This document shows, piece after piece, positions 22,558 through 34,800 of a DNA stretch of 64,000 bases. The stretch's first letter is position 1; every line of letters begins with the position of its first letter. The stretch spans positions 1,426,001 through 1,490,000 of the forward strand of contig CP084619.1 in the NCBI GenBank assembly GCA_025917655.1, in the 5' to 3' direction. The position numbers and the translations under genes are program-made. The DNA comes from Chlorella sorokiniana (lineage: Eukaryota; Chlorophyta; Trebouxiophyceae; Chlorellales; Chlorellaceae). The notes under the pieces were generated by a model, which was given only the letters and a program-made list of their open reading frames with translations, was not told the DNA's origin and searched no databases.

Positions 22558-25500
22558 TCACAGCACGCTACCCTCCATGTGGTCCACGCGGGCTGCCGCC
22601 GCCGCCGCTCGCGCCAGGCGCACCTCCCGCGCGGGCGTGCAGGAACGCCATGAGGCGCGCGTAGGCGGGGTCTGCCCGGTCAGTGGGCTTGCACACGCTG
22701 ATGTGGTCGTGCTGCTGCAGCACCACAAACTCGCCGTACCTGCGTGGCGGCGAGGCAAGGTGTGTGTGTGTGTGTGTGTGTGAAGAGGGGAGGGGGCTGC
22801 TGAGCAGGGCCCGTGGGAAGGGGGCTGCAGGGAGCCCAACCTGCGAGGTTGGGTCAGCACCAACCGAGCTGCACACCACGCGCAGCAGCCCGGGAAGGGT
22901 GGAGCGCGTGCGCAGGCAGGGCCGGCCCTGCCCGCTGCGCTGCCTACCGCCGGAGCCGCGCGCTGCGGCTGCTGGCGGCCCAGGCGACTGCTCACCCGGG
23001 AAGGCGGACTCGTGTGGCACCACGTGGGTGGGGATGTAGCCCAGGCGGGTGGGCAGCCCCTCGCTGAAGCTCAGCACCGGCAGGCGGCCCGACTTGCACA
23101 TGGCGCGCACCGCCGCATTCAGCTCCTGCAAAAGGATGGGACGGCGGGTGTTGCAGGTGGGTGGGTGGGTGGGGGTGCGGGTGGGCGGTGGGCAGGCAGG
23201 AACAGTGCAGGCTGCACAGTGCGCGAAAGGCGGAGGGCCGGCAGGCCGACGGGCTGACGCGGTGCAGCTGGCGCAAGGGGGCGGGCGCCCGGCTGGGGGC
23301 TCGCTCTGCTGCCGCATGCATCAGGGCTGCCCCGCGCTCTTGGCCAGGGCAGCGCAGCAGCGGCGACACCGCCGCCCTTGCGCAGCGCCTGCAGGCCACC
23401 ATGGCACAGCCCCCCTCCGCTCCACCCCCCTCTCACCTCTTGGTGGTGCCCTGTCTTGAGGCGCTGCACGTGGCGGGCGGGCGCCCCCGACGTACCGCAG
23501 GTACCAGCCCCAGTCGGCCAGGCGGGAGCCGGCATGGGGCACCGAGTAAAAAACACGGCGCCGGCGGCGGCAGAGTGCAGCCTGGCGGGGGGAGGAGAGG
23601 GCCACCAAAGAGCGGTGGGGTGCAGGGCGATGTGTTAGCGGCAGGAAAGGACAGCACCTCATGCCCCCATCCCACACCCACACACGCCCCCAAACCACCC
23701 CCCACAAACAAGCGGTGCCCAGCCACCTGCGCAGCCGCTCGTCGGCGGCGGAGGCGGCGCTGACCAGCAGGTCCTTCACAATCAGGCCGCCCATAGAGTG
23801 GGCCACAAAGACGACGGGCGGCGCCCCACCCCCGCCGCAGCCAGCTTGTCGGCCAGCTGGGCCACGATGAGCTGGAAGGGCAGCGACTCGCCCTGCGTGC
23901 AGGGGCGGTGGGGGCGGGGTTGCCGGCAAACCGGGAGGGGCAACCAGGGCCGGAGGGGCATGGGCGAGGGGAAGGGGCTCGCAGCGCAGCAACAGCCTGA
24001 GAGGAAGCCGAGCCAGGAGAGTCTCCCCACCGGCAACACCCGGGATGGCGCCCCGCCTGCCAGCCGCGCCCCTCCCCCACCCGTTCCCGCGATGCCCCCG
24101 CACACCCCGCCCTGCTCGCACCTCCCAACCGGTGGCGGGGCGGCATACTCAATCGAGATGAGGCGGGCCTCGGGAAGCTCAGCGGCCACCCAGCTGGAAG
24201 GCCAGCACACCGAGCGGTCCAGCGACTCGCGAGCCTGCGGCGGCGGCGGCACGCAATAAGAAGCTGGGGCGGTTGTTGCGGTGCATGGATGAGGGCGAGA
24301 GGGAGATGCGATGCGGCAAGGGCGGCATGCAGGCGGAGGGTGTGCCTGGCAGCGCTCAGCCGCCGCCTTCCCGTTGCCGCGCCGCCGCACCTGCCCCCGC
24401 TCCAGCACGCCCTCTCGCCGCCACGTGGCAAAGGCGCCGCCGCGGATGCCGTGGACAAAGACGATATCCAGCAGGGGGCGTCTGGGGGGAAGAGGGGGAT
24501 CGTGGCACGGGGCGCGGCTGGGTGAGGGCAGGTTTGAGAAACCTTGGAAGCCTGTTGCTAAAAAAACAACAACGGCATGGCGAGGGCAGCACAGCGAGCC
24601 GCGCAGCCGCCCGATCTGACGGTAGCCCCTGGCGGCGACCCCTCCGGCCGCTCCCCCGCCGCCCTTCCCGCTCACCGCTTGTGTCTGCAGCCACGCCCTC
24701 CCGCGCCAGCACCTCGTGGTGCCGGGCCAGGGGGTCGAAGAGGTGCACGCCGTCCTGCAGTACGAGTCGCTCCTGGGACGGTACCGCGGCCCGCACCGCG
24801 TCCAGCCGGCGGTCCAGGCTGCGCCGTGCCTGCGCCAGCGCCAGCCGCGCCTCGCCCAGCATCTGCGCCGCCGCCTCGGCCGCCTCCACTGACACCGTGC
24901 GCTGCCCCGCCTCGCCCGACGCGTCGCCTGCCGCAGCCGCCCCGCCCGCGTCGCCGACAGGTGGCGGCAGCAGCAGCGGGGCGCCGCTGCGCGGCCGGCC
25001 GCGGCCGCCGCCGCCAGGCTCGCCAGGCCGGGCGCTGCGTGGCGGCGGCCGACTCGATGTGCAGCAGCGTGCGCGAGGCGCAGCTGCTGAGTTTGAGGTC
25101 GGTCGACACGGCCAGGCGCTGCAGCCAGGGCACCCAGCCCTCGCGCTGCACCCGCGCCGCGCCTGCCACGTCACCCGCCAGCATGGCCAGCAGGCGCACC
25201 GCCTGCCTCTGGATGCACAGCGGCAGCCCTGCCTCCAGGTGCCCGCCGGCGCCGGGGGCAGCTCTGGCCAGGAGGCAGGCAGGCAGGCGGGGTTGGGTGG
25301 GCAGCGGCAGATGGCACGGCGACCCCAAGACACAGGTGCGTAGTGCGTGGGCGCATGGAGTGGCACGTGGAGTAGCAGTGGGGGCAGCAGCACAGCAAGG
25401 CGCAAAGCAAAAGGAGCAAACGGGCCCTGCATCCCCCCAACCCCCCAACCCCCCCCCCGCCGGCCCTCACCCTCCACATCCCGCTGCCGCTCCAGGGTGA

Positions 25501-28500
25501 GCCGGCGCAGCAGCGGCAGCACGCCAGAGTCCAGCAGCCAGGCGCGGCGGGCAGAGGCCCCGAAGCCAGCGCGCACAGCACCTGCGACACACGCGGCAGC
25601 GACGGCGGCAGACTGAGAGGGCAGGAGCCAGGCTGACCTGCGCAGCGCTTGCACAAAGCAAGTGCAGGGTGCCTGCCTGCCGCGGCGGTGTGAAGACTGG
25701 GCATGCCACCAGAGCGCAGCAGGCGCCCCACCCACCCCACCCCGCCACACACCTTGAGCGCCTGGCACACGGCGGCGTCTGCCAGGTCCCAGTCGATGGC
25801 GGCAGCCACCTGGAGGAGAGCAGCGGAGCAGGCAACGCGGTGTCGGCTGCCATCACCCCGCAGACGCGGTCGGGATGACCCGGAGCGCGGCAAGCGCAGG
25901 GGCAGCGGCAGTGGCGGCTGCGGTGCGGTGGGCGGGGCGGAAGTGCTACCTGCGGGTACACGGCCACCACCTCCGGTCCCAGCAGCTCCTCGGCATTGGC
26001 AGGCGGCTCCTGGAAAGAGCCTGCAATGCAAGAGGGGGTGGAGGGGGGCAATGGATGGGGATCAGCAGTTGGGGATGGATCAGGATGGGGCCAGGGCGGG
26101 GACGGATGGGGGTGCAACCAGCACGGGCAGGGCGGGAGCGCGCCCGCCCCGCACAACCAGACTCGCGCAACGACAGAAAACTGCAAGCGCGCTCGCAACC
26201 CTCCACAAGCCTACAGCCCTCTGCACCCCTGGGCTCGTTGCGTCGCCGGCAAGCGCCCCAGCGGCAGGCAGCTCGCAGGCGTCGCCTCACCCACGCGCCC
26301 GAAGCCTCCAGCAGCGCCGCCGCCACCGAGCGAGCGTACACCGGCCCCACGGGCGCAGCGTTGATGTACAGCGCCAGCTCGGAGTCGGAAGGCTTGGCGG
26401 CGGCCCGCGGCTGCGCCGCAGGCTGCTCCGCGGCAGCGCCGCCGCCGCCCGGCCCAGCCAGGCTGGCAGGCGCCACCAGCTGCCGCCAGCTCCCGCCTCG
26501 TCGTCAACAGCAGCTGGAGCTTCAAGAGGGTACAGAGGGCCGTCGGTGGCTGTGCCTGCCGCCGCTGCAGCGGCCGCCGCCGTAGCCTGCTCCGCTGCCG
26601 GCAGCCCTGCCACGGCCTCGGCGCCGCCGCTTGCCACCGCCGCCTGGGCTGCCGCCGCAGCCGCCGCCTGCTCTTCCTGGGCGCCCGTGGCGGGTCCGCT
26701 GGAGCTGCCGACGCCGCCGCTGGGGCCCTGGCTGGCGGGGGGTGGCGCGGTACCGCTGCCGTACCACCAGCGCGCCCACCACCACCTGCCGTCGCCGCCC
26801 CCGCCCGCCTCTTCCGGCACGCTCTTCCTTGCCTCGAGCTGCGCCGGCGGCGCCCGACCGCATGCGACAGGTGCACAATCAGCTCTGCCAGCCAGGCGTG
26901 CGCCACATGCAGGCCCTGGGAGCCGGGGGAGCCGAAAGGGCACCCAGCGCAGCCGCCAGCCGAGCCTGCAGCAGCGGCGCCGTGTCCCGGCCTGCCGCAG
27001 CGCCGTCGCCGTCGCCGCTGCGCTCCTGCGCGCTGCCGTCGGCGTCTCCGCCGTCGCCGCCCTGGCTGCCGGGCTGCTCCACGAGCCACTGCAGCAGTGT
27101 CTCCACCCAGCGCTCGCGTTCCTCCAGCGGCAGCTGCACCCCGGGGCCCTCAGCCAGGGCGCGCACAGCGAGCGCAATGGCGGGCCGCACCGGGCAGGCG
27201 GGCGCCGCCGCCAGGCGGTGCAGCAGCGGCAGCGCGCTCCGCTGCATGAGCTGCGCCTGCGGGGCAGGCCGGGGGCGCGTGCCCGCTCACGCTCACAGAC
27301 AGCTCGTGTCACAGCGGTTGCGCAGAAGCGGGTGCGGGACAGCCAGCTACAGGCTGCCGGTGCAGGCCGCTGGTGCAGGCCCCATGCAGTGCCTGCTGCC
27401 CATCCGCGCCCACCCACCGGCAGCTCGCAGCCGCGCAGCAGGCAGGCGGCAAAGGCGTCCAGCGCTGCGTGCGCCAGCTGCCAGTGGCCGCCCGCCGCCG
27501 CATCCGCGGCCAGGCACAGCAGCGGGTAGAGCCAGCCCTGCATGCGCAGCGCCTCCGTCCCGCCCGCCTGCCGCGCCAGCACGCCCATCAGCGCCGCGGC
27601 TGCGCCCTGCAGGGCCTCTGCGCCGCTGCCCGTGGCCACGCCGGCCGCCAGCTCGGCCAGCAGCGGCCCCGCACCCGCCTCAGCCAGGCGGGACGCGTTT
27701 CCCGGGGACGCGCGCGCCCAGCCCAGCAGCAGCTGAAGGCCCGCCAGCAGCAGCTGGTGGCGCGGGGCGGCCGTCGGCGGGCGCTGCCGCCCGCAGGCCC
27801 CGCAGCTCCTCCGTCACCAGCGCCACCACGGCGGCCGCATCGGCGTGCGGCACCAGCCGCGCCGCCTCGCCCCGTGACGCCGCCTCTGCGAGCAGTGGGC
27901 GCAGCGGCGGCGCACGCCGCGCGAGCGCCAGCAGCATGGGCGCCGCGCCGGGCGCTGCAGCAGGGCCTCGGCCGCCTCCTCGCTACGCAGTACTGCCGCG
28001 ATGTACCGCACGGTCGCCTCCTGCTCCCCGGGCTCCGCCTCGCCTGCCGCCGCTCGCGCTCCAGCAGCCGCTCCCCCAGCCTGCTGTTCAGCAGCTGCGT
28101 GCCGCGGCCAGGCCGCTCCGCTGCAGCGCCACCCTCGTTCAGGGCAGCCAGGAAGTCGGCCAAGAGCGTCGCGGGTGTGGGCCGAGGCGGCGCAGCCGCG
28201 GCAGCGCCGTCGTAGCTGCGGGCCGCAGCGGCGGCGGCGGCCGCCGCGGCCCGGGCTACCTGCCGCCGCTCCCAAGCCTCGCGAGCAGAGCGTGACACAA
28301 GCGCCAAACTTCTTTTCACGTCCTCGGAGGTGTCGGAAGCAGCATGCAGCAAATCCTGCGGCACCACACTCGATGCTGCCCTGTCAAGGCCGCTCGTCGA
28401 GGCGGACAGCAGCGGCGCGGACGCAACGACAACAGGGCGCCACCGCTGGGCGGCTTCCGGGCCCACCCACCTTAAGGTGCCATTGGGGGTGATCGCTTGC

Positions 28501-28630
28501 GCCGTGTAGGTCGGGGTGAGAGGGGGAGGCCTTCGGACCGAGACCAACGCTTTGAGAGGATGAGACCGCTGGCTACTGCTGTCGCGGCAGAGAGGCCCAG
28601 GGCCTTCCGCCTGTTCATCTCAAGCTTCAT
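22558..28630 (-). CDS. SERAC1-like alpha/beta-hydrolase with N-terminal helical repeats
   Basis: Serine hydrolase related to animal SERAC1, which acts in phosphatidylglycerol remodelling at ER-mitochondria contacts; the algal substrate is unknown. The start region reads MKLEMNRRKALGLSAATAVA then SGLIL, a short basic stretch and a hydrophobic helix that could be a membrane anchor or mitochondrial presequence. A long Ala-rich helical region (about 28450-25100) resembles the ARM-type repeats of SERAC1. The hydrolase domain shows LLDIVFVHGIRGGAFATWRR (oxyanion strand), SWVAAELPEARLISIEYAAP, the nucleophile elbow VVFVAHSMGGLIVKDLL near 23790, VFYSVPHAGSRLADWGWYLR, and the C-terminal catalytic His in QQHDHISVCKP. 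Small frame breaks near 28551-28553 and at the C-terminus (about 22625) resolve with one base each. The stop at 22558 is chosen on the reading ARVDHMEGSVL and is the least sure part. Confidence 0.75.
22759..22785 (+). repeat. (GT)n microsatellite in a SERAC1-like intron
   Basis: About twelve GT units on plus, (CA)n on the transcribed strand, roughly 20 nt upstream of the 3' splice site of the last intron. Confidence 0.9.
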
Positions 28631-28988
28631 CCTGTAGCTGCCGAGACGGTTTTCTCTTCCTCCATGATTGAACAGTGTCGCGGGGCAGCTCTTCGCCCTC
28701 AGCGAGAAGTGCACATCGATCCCAAGGGCACGCTGAGCGCAATGCGCCGCGCTGCCTCCCTAGGTTTGAAGTTTCTGCACCAGTGTGCTGCGCTTGCCAC
28801 GCCGCCGAGGCAGCCGCCGCCAACCAGCACTGATGGCTTGCGTAGGTTCAAGGCAGCATTTAAATCACAGGTGGGGAGACTGGGACCACAAAAGAAACTG
28901 TGTCAGCAGCGGAGCAGACATGTCGCTGGCCAGCCCGCAGGGAGGCGGCCGCGCGATGGCGCCCGCTGGGCGGAAGGAGCGTCGGGGG
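28631..28988. other. Short gap between SERAC1-like and PsbP-like genes
   Basis: About 360 bp between two minus-strand genes. It should hold the SERAC1-like promoter and the PsbP-like 3' UTR. No gene seen. Confidence 0.55.
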
Positions 28989-30950
28989 TCAGAAGAAGCG
29001 CCAGGGGTCCTTGTCCGGGGCCACGTAGCCGGATCCTGGGTCCAGCAGGCGGAAGGAGGCAATGCCTGCCTGGAAGCCAGGCAGCGCGTCTTCCCAGAGC
29101 TCCTGCGGGCAGCTCATGTTGAGGGTGTACAGGTAGGGCGTGCCGTCCAGGCCGGGCCGAACCGCTGCAGAGGATGGGCCGGGAATGGGGGCGCAGGACG
29201 GCGTGTGAGGCCCGCAGAGCAAGCCTAAACGGCGCTTGAGTGGCGGCATTTGCAGCAAGGACGGCGCAGGAGCCCACACAGCCTCAGCCCCTGCTGCCAG
29301 CAGGCAGGGGGCCCACCCGTGACGGCGAGCGAGTGGCGGTATGTCTCCTTGGCCAGCGTGCGCAGCGTGGGGAGCCCTGCAACCGACACGCACGAACCCA
29401 GCAGGCGTGAGGGCAAAGCACCACGCTCCGCCAGCAAGAGCCGGGCGCCTCGGCCTGGCCGATGGGCTGACCGCCGTGCGCCGGCAGGTGCCTGCCCCCA
29501 CACCCACACCCACACCACAGGCAGGCAAGGGCTGCACTGGCCCCCAAGAGCCCGAGCTGTGCGCAGGCACGGCGGCGGGGCGCGCCTGTGCCACGTGCTC
29601 GTACACGTAGTAGGTGGCCTCCCCGCGCGCCTCGCTCCGAGCCTCCTCCACGCTGCTCAGGCTGACGCGCTGCCCCGTGGTGATGCGCCCCGTGGAGCGA
29701 TCCACGAGCACCTGCGGCGCAGGAGCACGCGCCATTGCGGAGGGGGTGGGTGGGGTCTGGGGCAGCAGCGGGGGCTGGGGCAGCAAGGGCACGCTTCAGG
29801 GCATGCAGAGGACTCAAGGGGCGCTGGGGCTGGATCCCCGGGTGTTGAACGCGCTGCCGCGCGCTGCGCCTTGCTGCCTGCAATGCACGACATCTAAGCG
29901 GCTGCGGTTGGGTGCGCTCTGACCTGCTCCGCCACCTCTCGTGGCGACCACTCAGCGGGGAGCGCCCCTTGAGCACGCCCGATGGCGGGCCCACCTGCGC
30001 CGGGGGCAGGGGCACACGCAGCAAATCAAATGCCCGCTGCACGGCGATCTGACAGCAGCACCCTGGATCAGGGCGAGTCCCAGCGATTGCTGGCGGGCAC
30101 GCTGTAGCCCTCCCACCCCCTGTGGCCGATTGTGCTGTGGTTCGCAGCATCACAGCCGCAGCAGGCCATGGCCCTTCACTCATGCCGTCGGCTGCCATCC
30201 CCTGCTTGCCCCCTCGCCTCTGCGCCCTGCTTGCCCCCCCCGCCTCACCGTCAACGACACCGTGACCGCGTCAATCAGGTCGGCCAGCTCGCACACAATG
30301 CGCTGCCGCGCGTCCGCCGTCAGCGGCGCCGCCGACGAGTAGCGCTCGGGCTTGCGGCTGAACACCAGCGGCAGCGGCTTGCCCGACAGCGTCGCAACGG
30401 GGTAGTCAAAGGCGTAGGCCAGAGTGTCGTCCCGCACGCTTTTCATGGGCACCGACGGCGGTGGTGGCGGCGGCGGCGGCTGCGGGAGCGGCGCGCACGG
30501 TGGGAAGACGGCTGTGAATCAAGCCAGCTAGTGGATCAGCAGTGTTGATTGTGGGATGCCATACTTCCATATTGTTTCGTTTCGAATAAGGCCTCTTCCA
30601 GGTAGAGTGTGCAATCGCTCACTAGGACCCAGCGGCGGCGGCAGCCGCACGCTCCCCCTCACCTGCGGCGTCACTTCTGCAATGCTGCTCTGCTCATAAT
30701 CAGCATCTGCCCCGTCTCCCCCCTCTGCGCGTGCCCACTGCTGCTGCTGCTGCGTGGCGGAGGCTAGCAACACTGCTGCCAATCCCAGAACGCCTCGCCT
30801 ACTGGCCTGCTCCTGCTCATTGTGCTGCTTTATGGTGCATTGGCAGACAATGTGCGTTCGGCGAGGCTGTATTGAACCGCTGGGCCTGCACGCCTGCGCG
30901 GCTGCCGCCCTCTGGGCTCCACCGAGGCTACAATGCAACTTCATTGCCAT
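28989..30950 (-). CDS. PsbP-like (PsbP-domain) thylakoid lumen protein, Tat-imported
   Basis: PsbP-domain protein. Relatives act in photosystem assembly or stability or with the NDH complex, in the thylakoid lumen. About five exons; the first is 30950-30663. The precursor has a bipartite leader: a Ser/Arg/Gln-rich plastid transit part, then a lumen signal with twin Arg (ASRRGVLGLAAVLLASAT) ending in an ARA-E cleavage site. The twin Arg predicts the Tat route. The mature part starts acidic, then a Pro run and VRDDTLAYAFDYPVA. It goes on with LPLVFSRKPERYSSAAPLTA, VLVDRSTGRITTGQRVSLSS, TLRTLAKETYRHSLAVT and a last exon TPYLYTLNMSCPQELWEDAL ending KDPWRFF. The start at 30950 is preferred; a second Met lies two codons later. 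It is divergent from the PPR gene. Confidence 0.85.
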
Positions 30951-31880
30951 GCAGTCGATGTTATACAGTTTTCCCGCGCTTTTTTGTCCTCATATCTTGT
31001 CCCTCCATCAGGGTGATGTACTGCGGCTGACCACAATGTAGTGCTGCCGGCCATGCATGTAATATATGAACGTTCTAAAGCAGGGCGTTTATATGAAAGT
31101 TCCAACCTGATGACAACACCAAGTTCGAACTTGATACTGACTTGGGCAGAACGCAAATTGATACATTCCTGCCGGCAGTGTCAGCTGTGGCCCAACACAG
31201 GCCTGGCCGCCGCGAGCTCGTCAGGCTGAACAACCGTCCCTACTGCACACGTTCCATGTTAATGAGTCTGTTCGGCTTTTAGGTGAAACGTGCCCACCTA
31301 CTGTGTGCGTGATACCGTGACAAGTTGGCACCGCGTGGCGGATGGCCGCCCGCCCGGGCCCGCGGGCAACACCTGCGGGCAATCTTGCTGAACAGCACGC
31401 CTTCTTTGAATTGCTTCGTGCTCATGGGTCCCTGCAACAGACGCATGTAGCAGACTGCTTGAACCATGTGAACGGAATCCGGCCGAATGTGCAACACAGA
31501 TGCAGGCAGCTGACCAGACCCCAGAGGAACCTGCAGGAGCAGCCTCAGGCACCCCTTCACGTGGGTCTCGCGAGCACAGGGTCCATTTCCGGGGATAACT
31601 AGCGTAAAATAATTTAAGTCTCGCGCACGTCGAGTGGCCTTTTCAAGGCGTCGCGCTCTTCGTCGGGGAGTCCTTTTTCAGCTGCCGCCGTACCTGGAAC
31701 AGGCAGCAGGTTCCGGCGATTGAATCGCTCATCATCAGCACCAGACGTCTCCTTCTTTGAAACCGGTGCAGAAAGCGATTTGCGCGCCGGCGTTGCGGCC
31801 GCTCAGGCCACCATCCCGCCGGCACCACCACAAACCGCTGCATGCTCGCCAACGGCTAGCCCAGTTTCGCGGCTTGTACA
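30951..31880. promoter_or_regulatory. Divergent intergenic region, PsbP-like / PPR-cyclin
   Basis: About 930 bp, AT-richer around 30960-31200. It must contain the PsbP-like promoter and the PPR-cyclin promoter and leader. A short upstream reading frame of five codons (ATG at about 31839) precedes the PPR start. A coding-like frame from 31720 to about 31880 has no ATG of its own, so the true PPR start could lie further upstream. No other gene is supported. Confidence 0.45.
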
Positions 31881-34800
31881 ATGTTTGGCGCTGGTGGCAT
31901 TGCAGGCTCCTCCGCCGACAGTCGGCACCAGCAGCACCACGAGGCTGGCGCCTTCCCGGCCACGAGCGTCTCGCCTGCCGGCTCGCCCGCCGTCGTGCAC
32001 GCGCTGGCCCCTGCCGGAATGCCGCCTGACCAGCAGCACGCTGGCTACTATGGCCAGCAGCACGGCGGCTACCAGCAGTGGCTGCCCGCCCAGTTTGCGC
32101 AGTTCCAGCTGGGCGGCTACCCGGGCGGCACCACGTTTTATGGGCCGCCAGCAGGCATGCAGGGCATGCCGGGCATGGGCATGCCCGCAGGGCTTGGCGC
32201 GCACGGCGGCGCCGATCCCGGCCAGCCGTACTTGCCGGGGCCGCCGTTTGGGATGGCACCGGGGGCTTGCACCATGACGCGGCGCCGCCCGCGGCTGGGG
32301 GGCATCCAGCTGCAGCAGCAGCTGGACCGGCGGGGAGGCGGCGCCTACGGCCACAGGTGGGCGCACGGGGCTGCCAGGCTGCTGCATGCCTGGCCTGCGG
32401 GCACCGCTGGCCGGGCCAAGCGCGTGTGGCGGGTTGCTGCGCTTGCGCTGCGCGCCGCCCAGCCCTGCAACAACTCTCGCAGCTCCCGCCTCCTGGCAGG
32501 GGCGCCCGTGGAGCACCCCACAACCGAGGCGGTGGCAGCCGCGGCGGCGCGCGGGGCGGGCGTGGGCAGCGCGGCCGCGGGGGCCGGGCGACGGCGGCGC
32601 CGAAGGCCTGCAGGAGGTGCTGCTGTGCATCAAGCGGCTGCCCCCGGAGGCGCCCATCGACGACGGCGTGCTGCAGGTGGGGTGGGCTGGTCCCCCTGAT
32701 GGCGGCACCCGCTTGTGCCCCAGCGAATAGCACAGCTCTGACGGGGCATGGGCGGCTGTTCTGCCCCTCCCTGCTGACGGCCCCGCTGGTGCTGGCGGGC
32801 ACACCCGGCTGGAATGTGCCCGCCAGCAGCCTCACCCCCTCGTCGCCAGCTGCCCATCCCCACACACGCTCCCGCTTGCCCACCTGCGCAGCTGCTGCGC
32901 GGCATGGACAGTCGGGGCCTGGCTGCGCTGATCAAGGAACTGGGGCGGGGGGCTGGCCGGCCGCGCGGCGCAGCTGTTTGACCGCCTGCGCGCTCTGGGC
33001 CCCGCCTCCGCGCTGGCCCCCTGCTGGACGAGTTCTCCTTCACTGCCCTCATCAGCAACTGCGTGGGGCAACAGGACCTTGCGCGCGCCATGGCCCTGGC
33101 GGAGGTCAGAGCTGCGGGAGCGGAAGGGGGGGGGGGGGGCGCTGTTGGTGTGTGGCCTGCATGTGATGGCGGGGCGGGGGGCACGGCTCCCCAGTAGGCC
33201 AACACTGGCCGCAGGGCAGCAAGGCATGTGCTGCGGCACGCTGCCCAACGATGGGTGCAGGCTTGGTTGTGCGGAAAGGCTCCGCCAGAGCGCTGGGCCC
33301 GATGGTGAACCAACACCTCGCCTCATCCACGCACTGCTGGTGCTCATTCTGCCTGGCACCATGCGGGCCCCCCCCACACACCCACACGCCCACACACACT
33401 CACCCACCCCCACGCACACCCACACACCCACATCTCTTCACCCCGCAGGAGATGCGCGACCGCGGCATCGAGCGCAATGTGCACACCTTCTCCGCGCTGA
33501 TGAATGTGTGCATCAAGTGCGGGCAGTACAAGTTGGCGCTGGAGGTGTACCGCGCGACATGCAGGCTGCGGTGAGGCGCAGCGGAGAGCGCAGCTTCTGC
33601 GTGGCTCAGTCGCGCTGCGCGACGCCATTGCATGCGTGTGTCGCCGCGCGCTGGAATGAGGCGGCGGGGGCACGGCGCGCAGCTTGGGGCTGAGGATGCA
33701 ACACGCAGCGCTTGAGAGGCTGAGCTGGGCGGCCTGCCTGCCCCCTCTCCCTCTTCCGCAGGGCTGCCCCCCAACGTTGTTACCTGTGAGCCTCTCTGCC
33801 TGTCAGCAGCATCAAGCGAGGCCACCCCATCCGTGTGCTGGGGCTTTGCCACTGGGGGGCAGGTGCACCCTGGGCATGGCCCCCAAACCCCCATGCTTGC
33901 CTTCCCGGCCCACCATGTTTGGCCCCCTGCGGCGCTGCCTGCAGACAACACTCTGATTGACGTATACGGCAAGAGTGGGCAGTGGGAGGAGGCGCTGGAC
34001 GGTGAGAGCAGCAGGGCCGGCGCAGCCAGGCTAGGCGCTGCAGCTTGCCGTGCCCAGTCCGTTGCAGGCGCTGAGCAAGCTCGCCACGCCTGAGAGGCTT
34101 GCTGGTAGGTCACCCCCACCCATGAAACCCCCTCCCCCCTTCCCTCGTCCCAGTGCTGGCGGAGATGGACCGGCAGCGCGTGCCACCCGTCACTCGCACC
34201 TACAACACCCTCATGATCGCCTGCAACACATCAAACCAGTGGGAGGTACGCCCGCGCCACCAATCCTCATGCCCTGCGCAACACGCTTGCAACGGCGGCT
34301 GGCAGCTCGCAAGAGGGCCGCACAATTGTGCTCGCCCGCACTGCCATGCCCCTACCTCGGGTTGCCTGGGGCCTCCAGTGTGCCTCCCCTGCTGTTGCGC
34401 TGTCGCAGGAGTCGCTGCGGCTGCACGATGAGATGACTAGGCTGGGCCTGCAGCCCAACACCACAACGTTCAATGCGCTCATCTCGGGTAGGCTGTGGGC
34501 GCCCGCGCCCCCACCCCCACCCATTACAGCAATCCACACACACACAAACCTGCCTGCCGCTGGCGACCCCAGCAGGGTTACGCTCGCTGGGCATGGTGCC
34601 CACCCCTTTGCCCAGGGGCTTGCCTGCCTTCGGCCCCAGCAGTGCAGCCTGGCTGCTCTCTGCCGTGCGACTGAGGCGCCGGTGGTGCCCCCCGCTGCAG
34701 CCCACAGCAAGAGCGGCGACCTGTCCAAGGTGCTGAAAGTCTTCAAGGAAATGGTGCAGAAGGTGGGCGGGCAGGGCATCAGCAGGGCGGGTGATGCCCG

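Noticed and set aside
24356-28295. Very long open frames overlapping the SERAC1-like gene on both strands (up to about 600 codons on plus)
   Set aside because: They are Ala/Arg/Pro-rich, cross the splice sites of the real gene and contain no family motif. GC-rich coding DNA gives such shadow frames.
31279-31560. 93-codon minus-strand frame in the PsbP-like/PPR gap
   Set aside because: Locally protein-like but short, without family resemblance or neighbouring exons.
31735-32883. Minus-strand frame of 382 codons opposite the PPR-cyclin N-terminus
   Set aside because: No recognisable domain. The plus strand has the supported reading.
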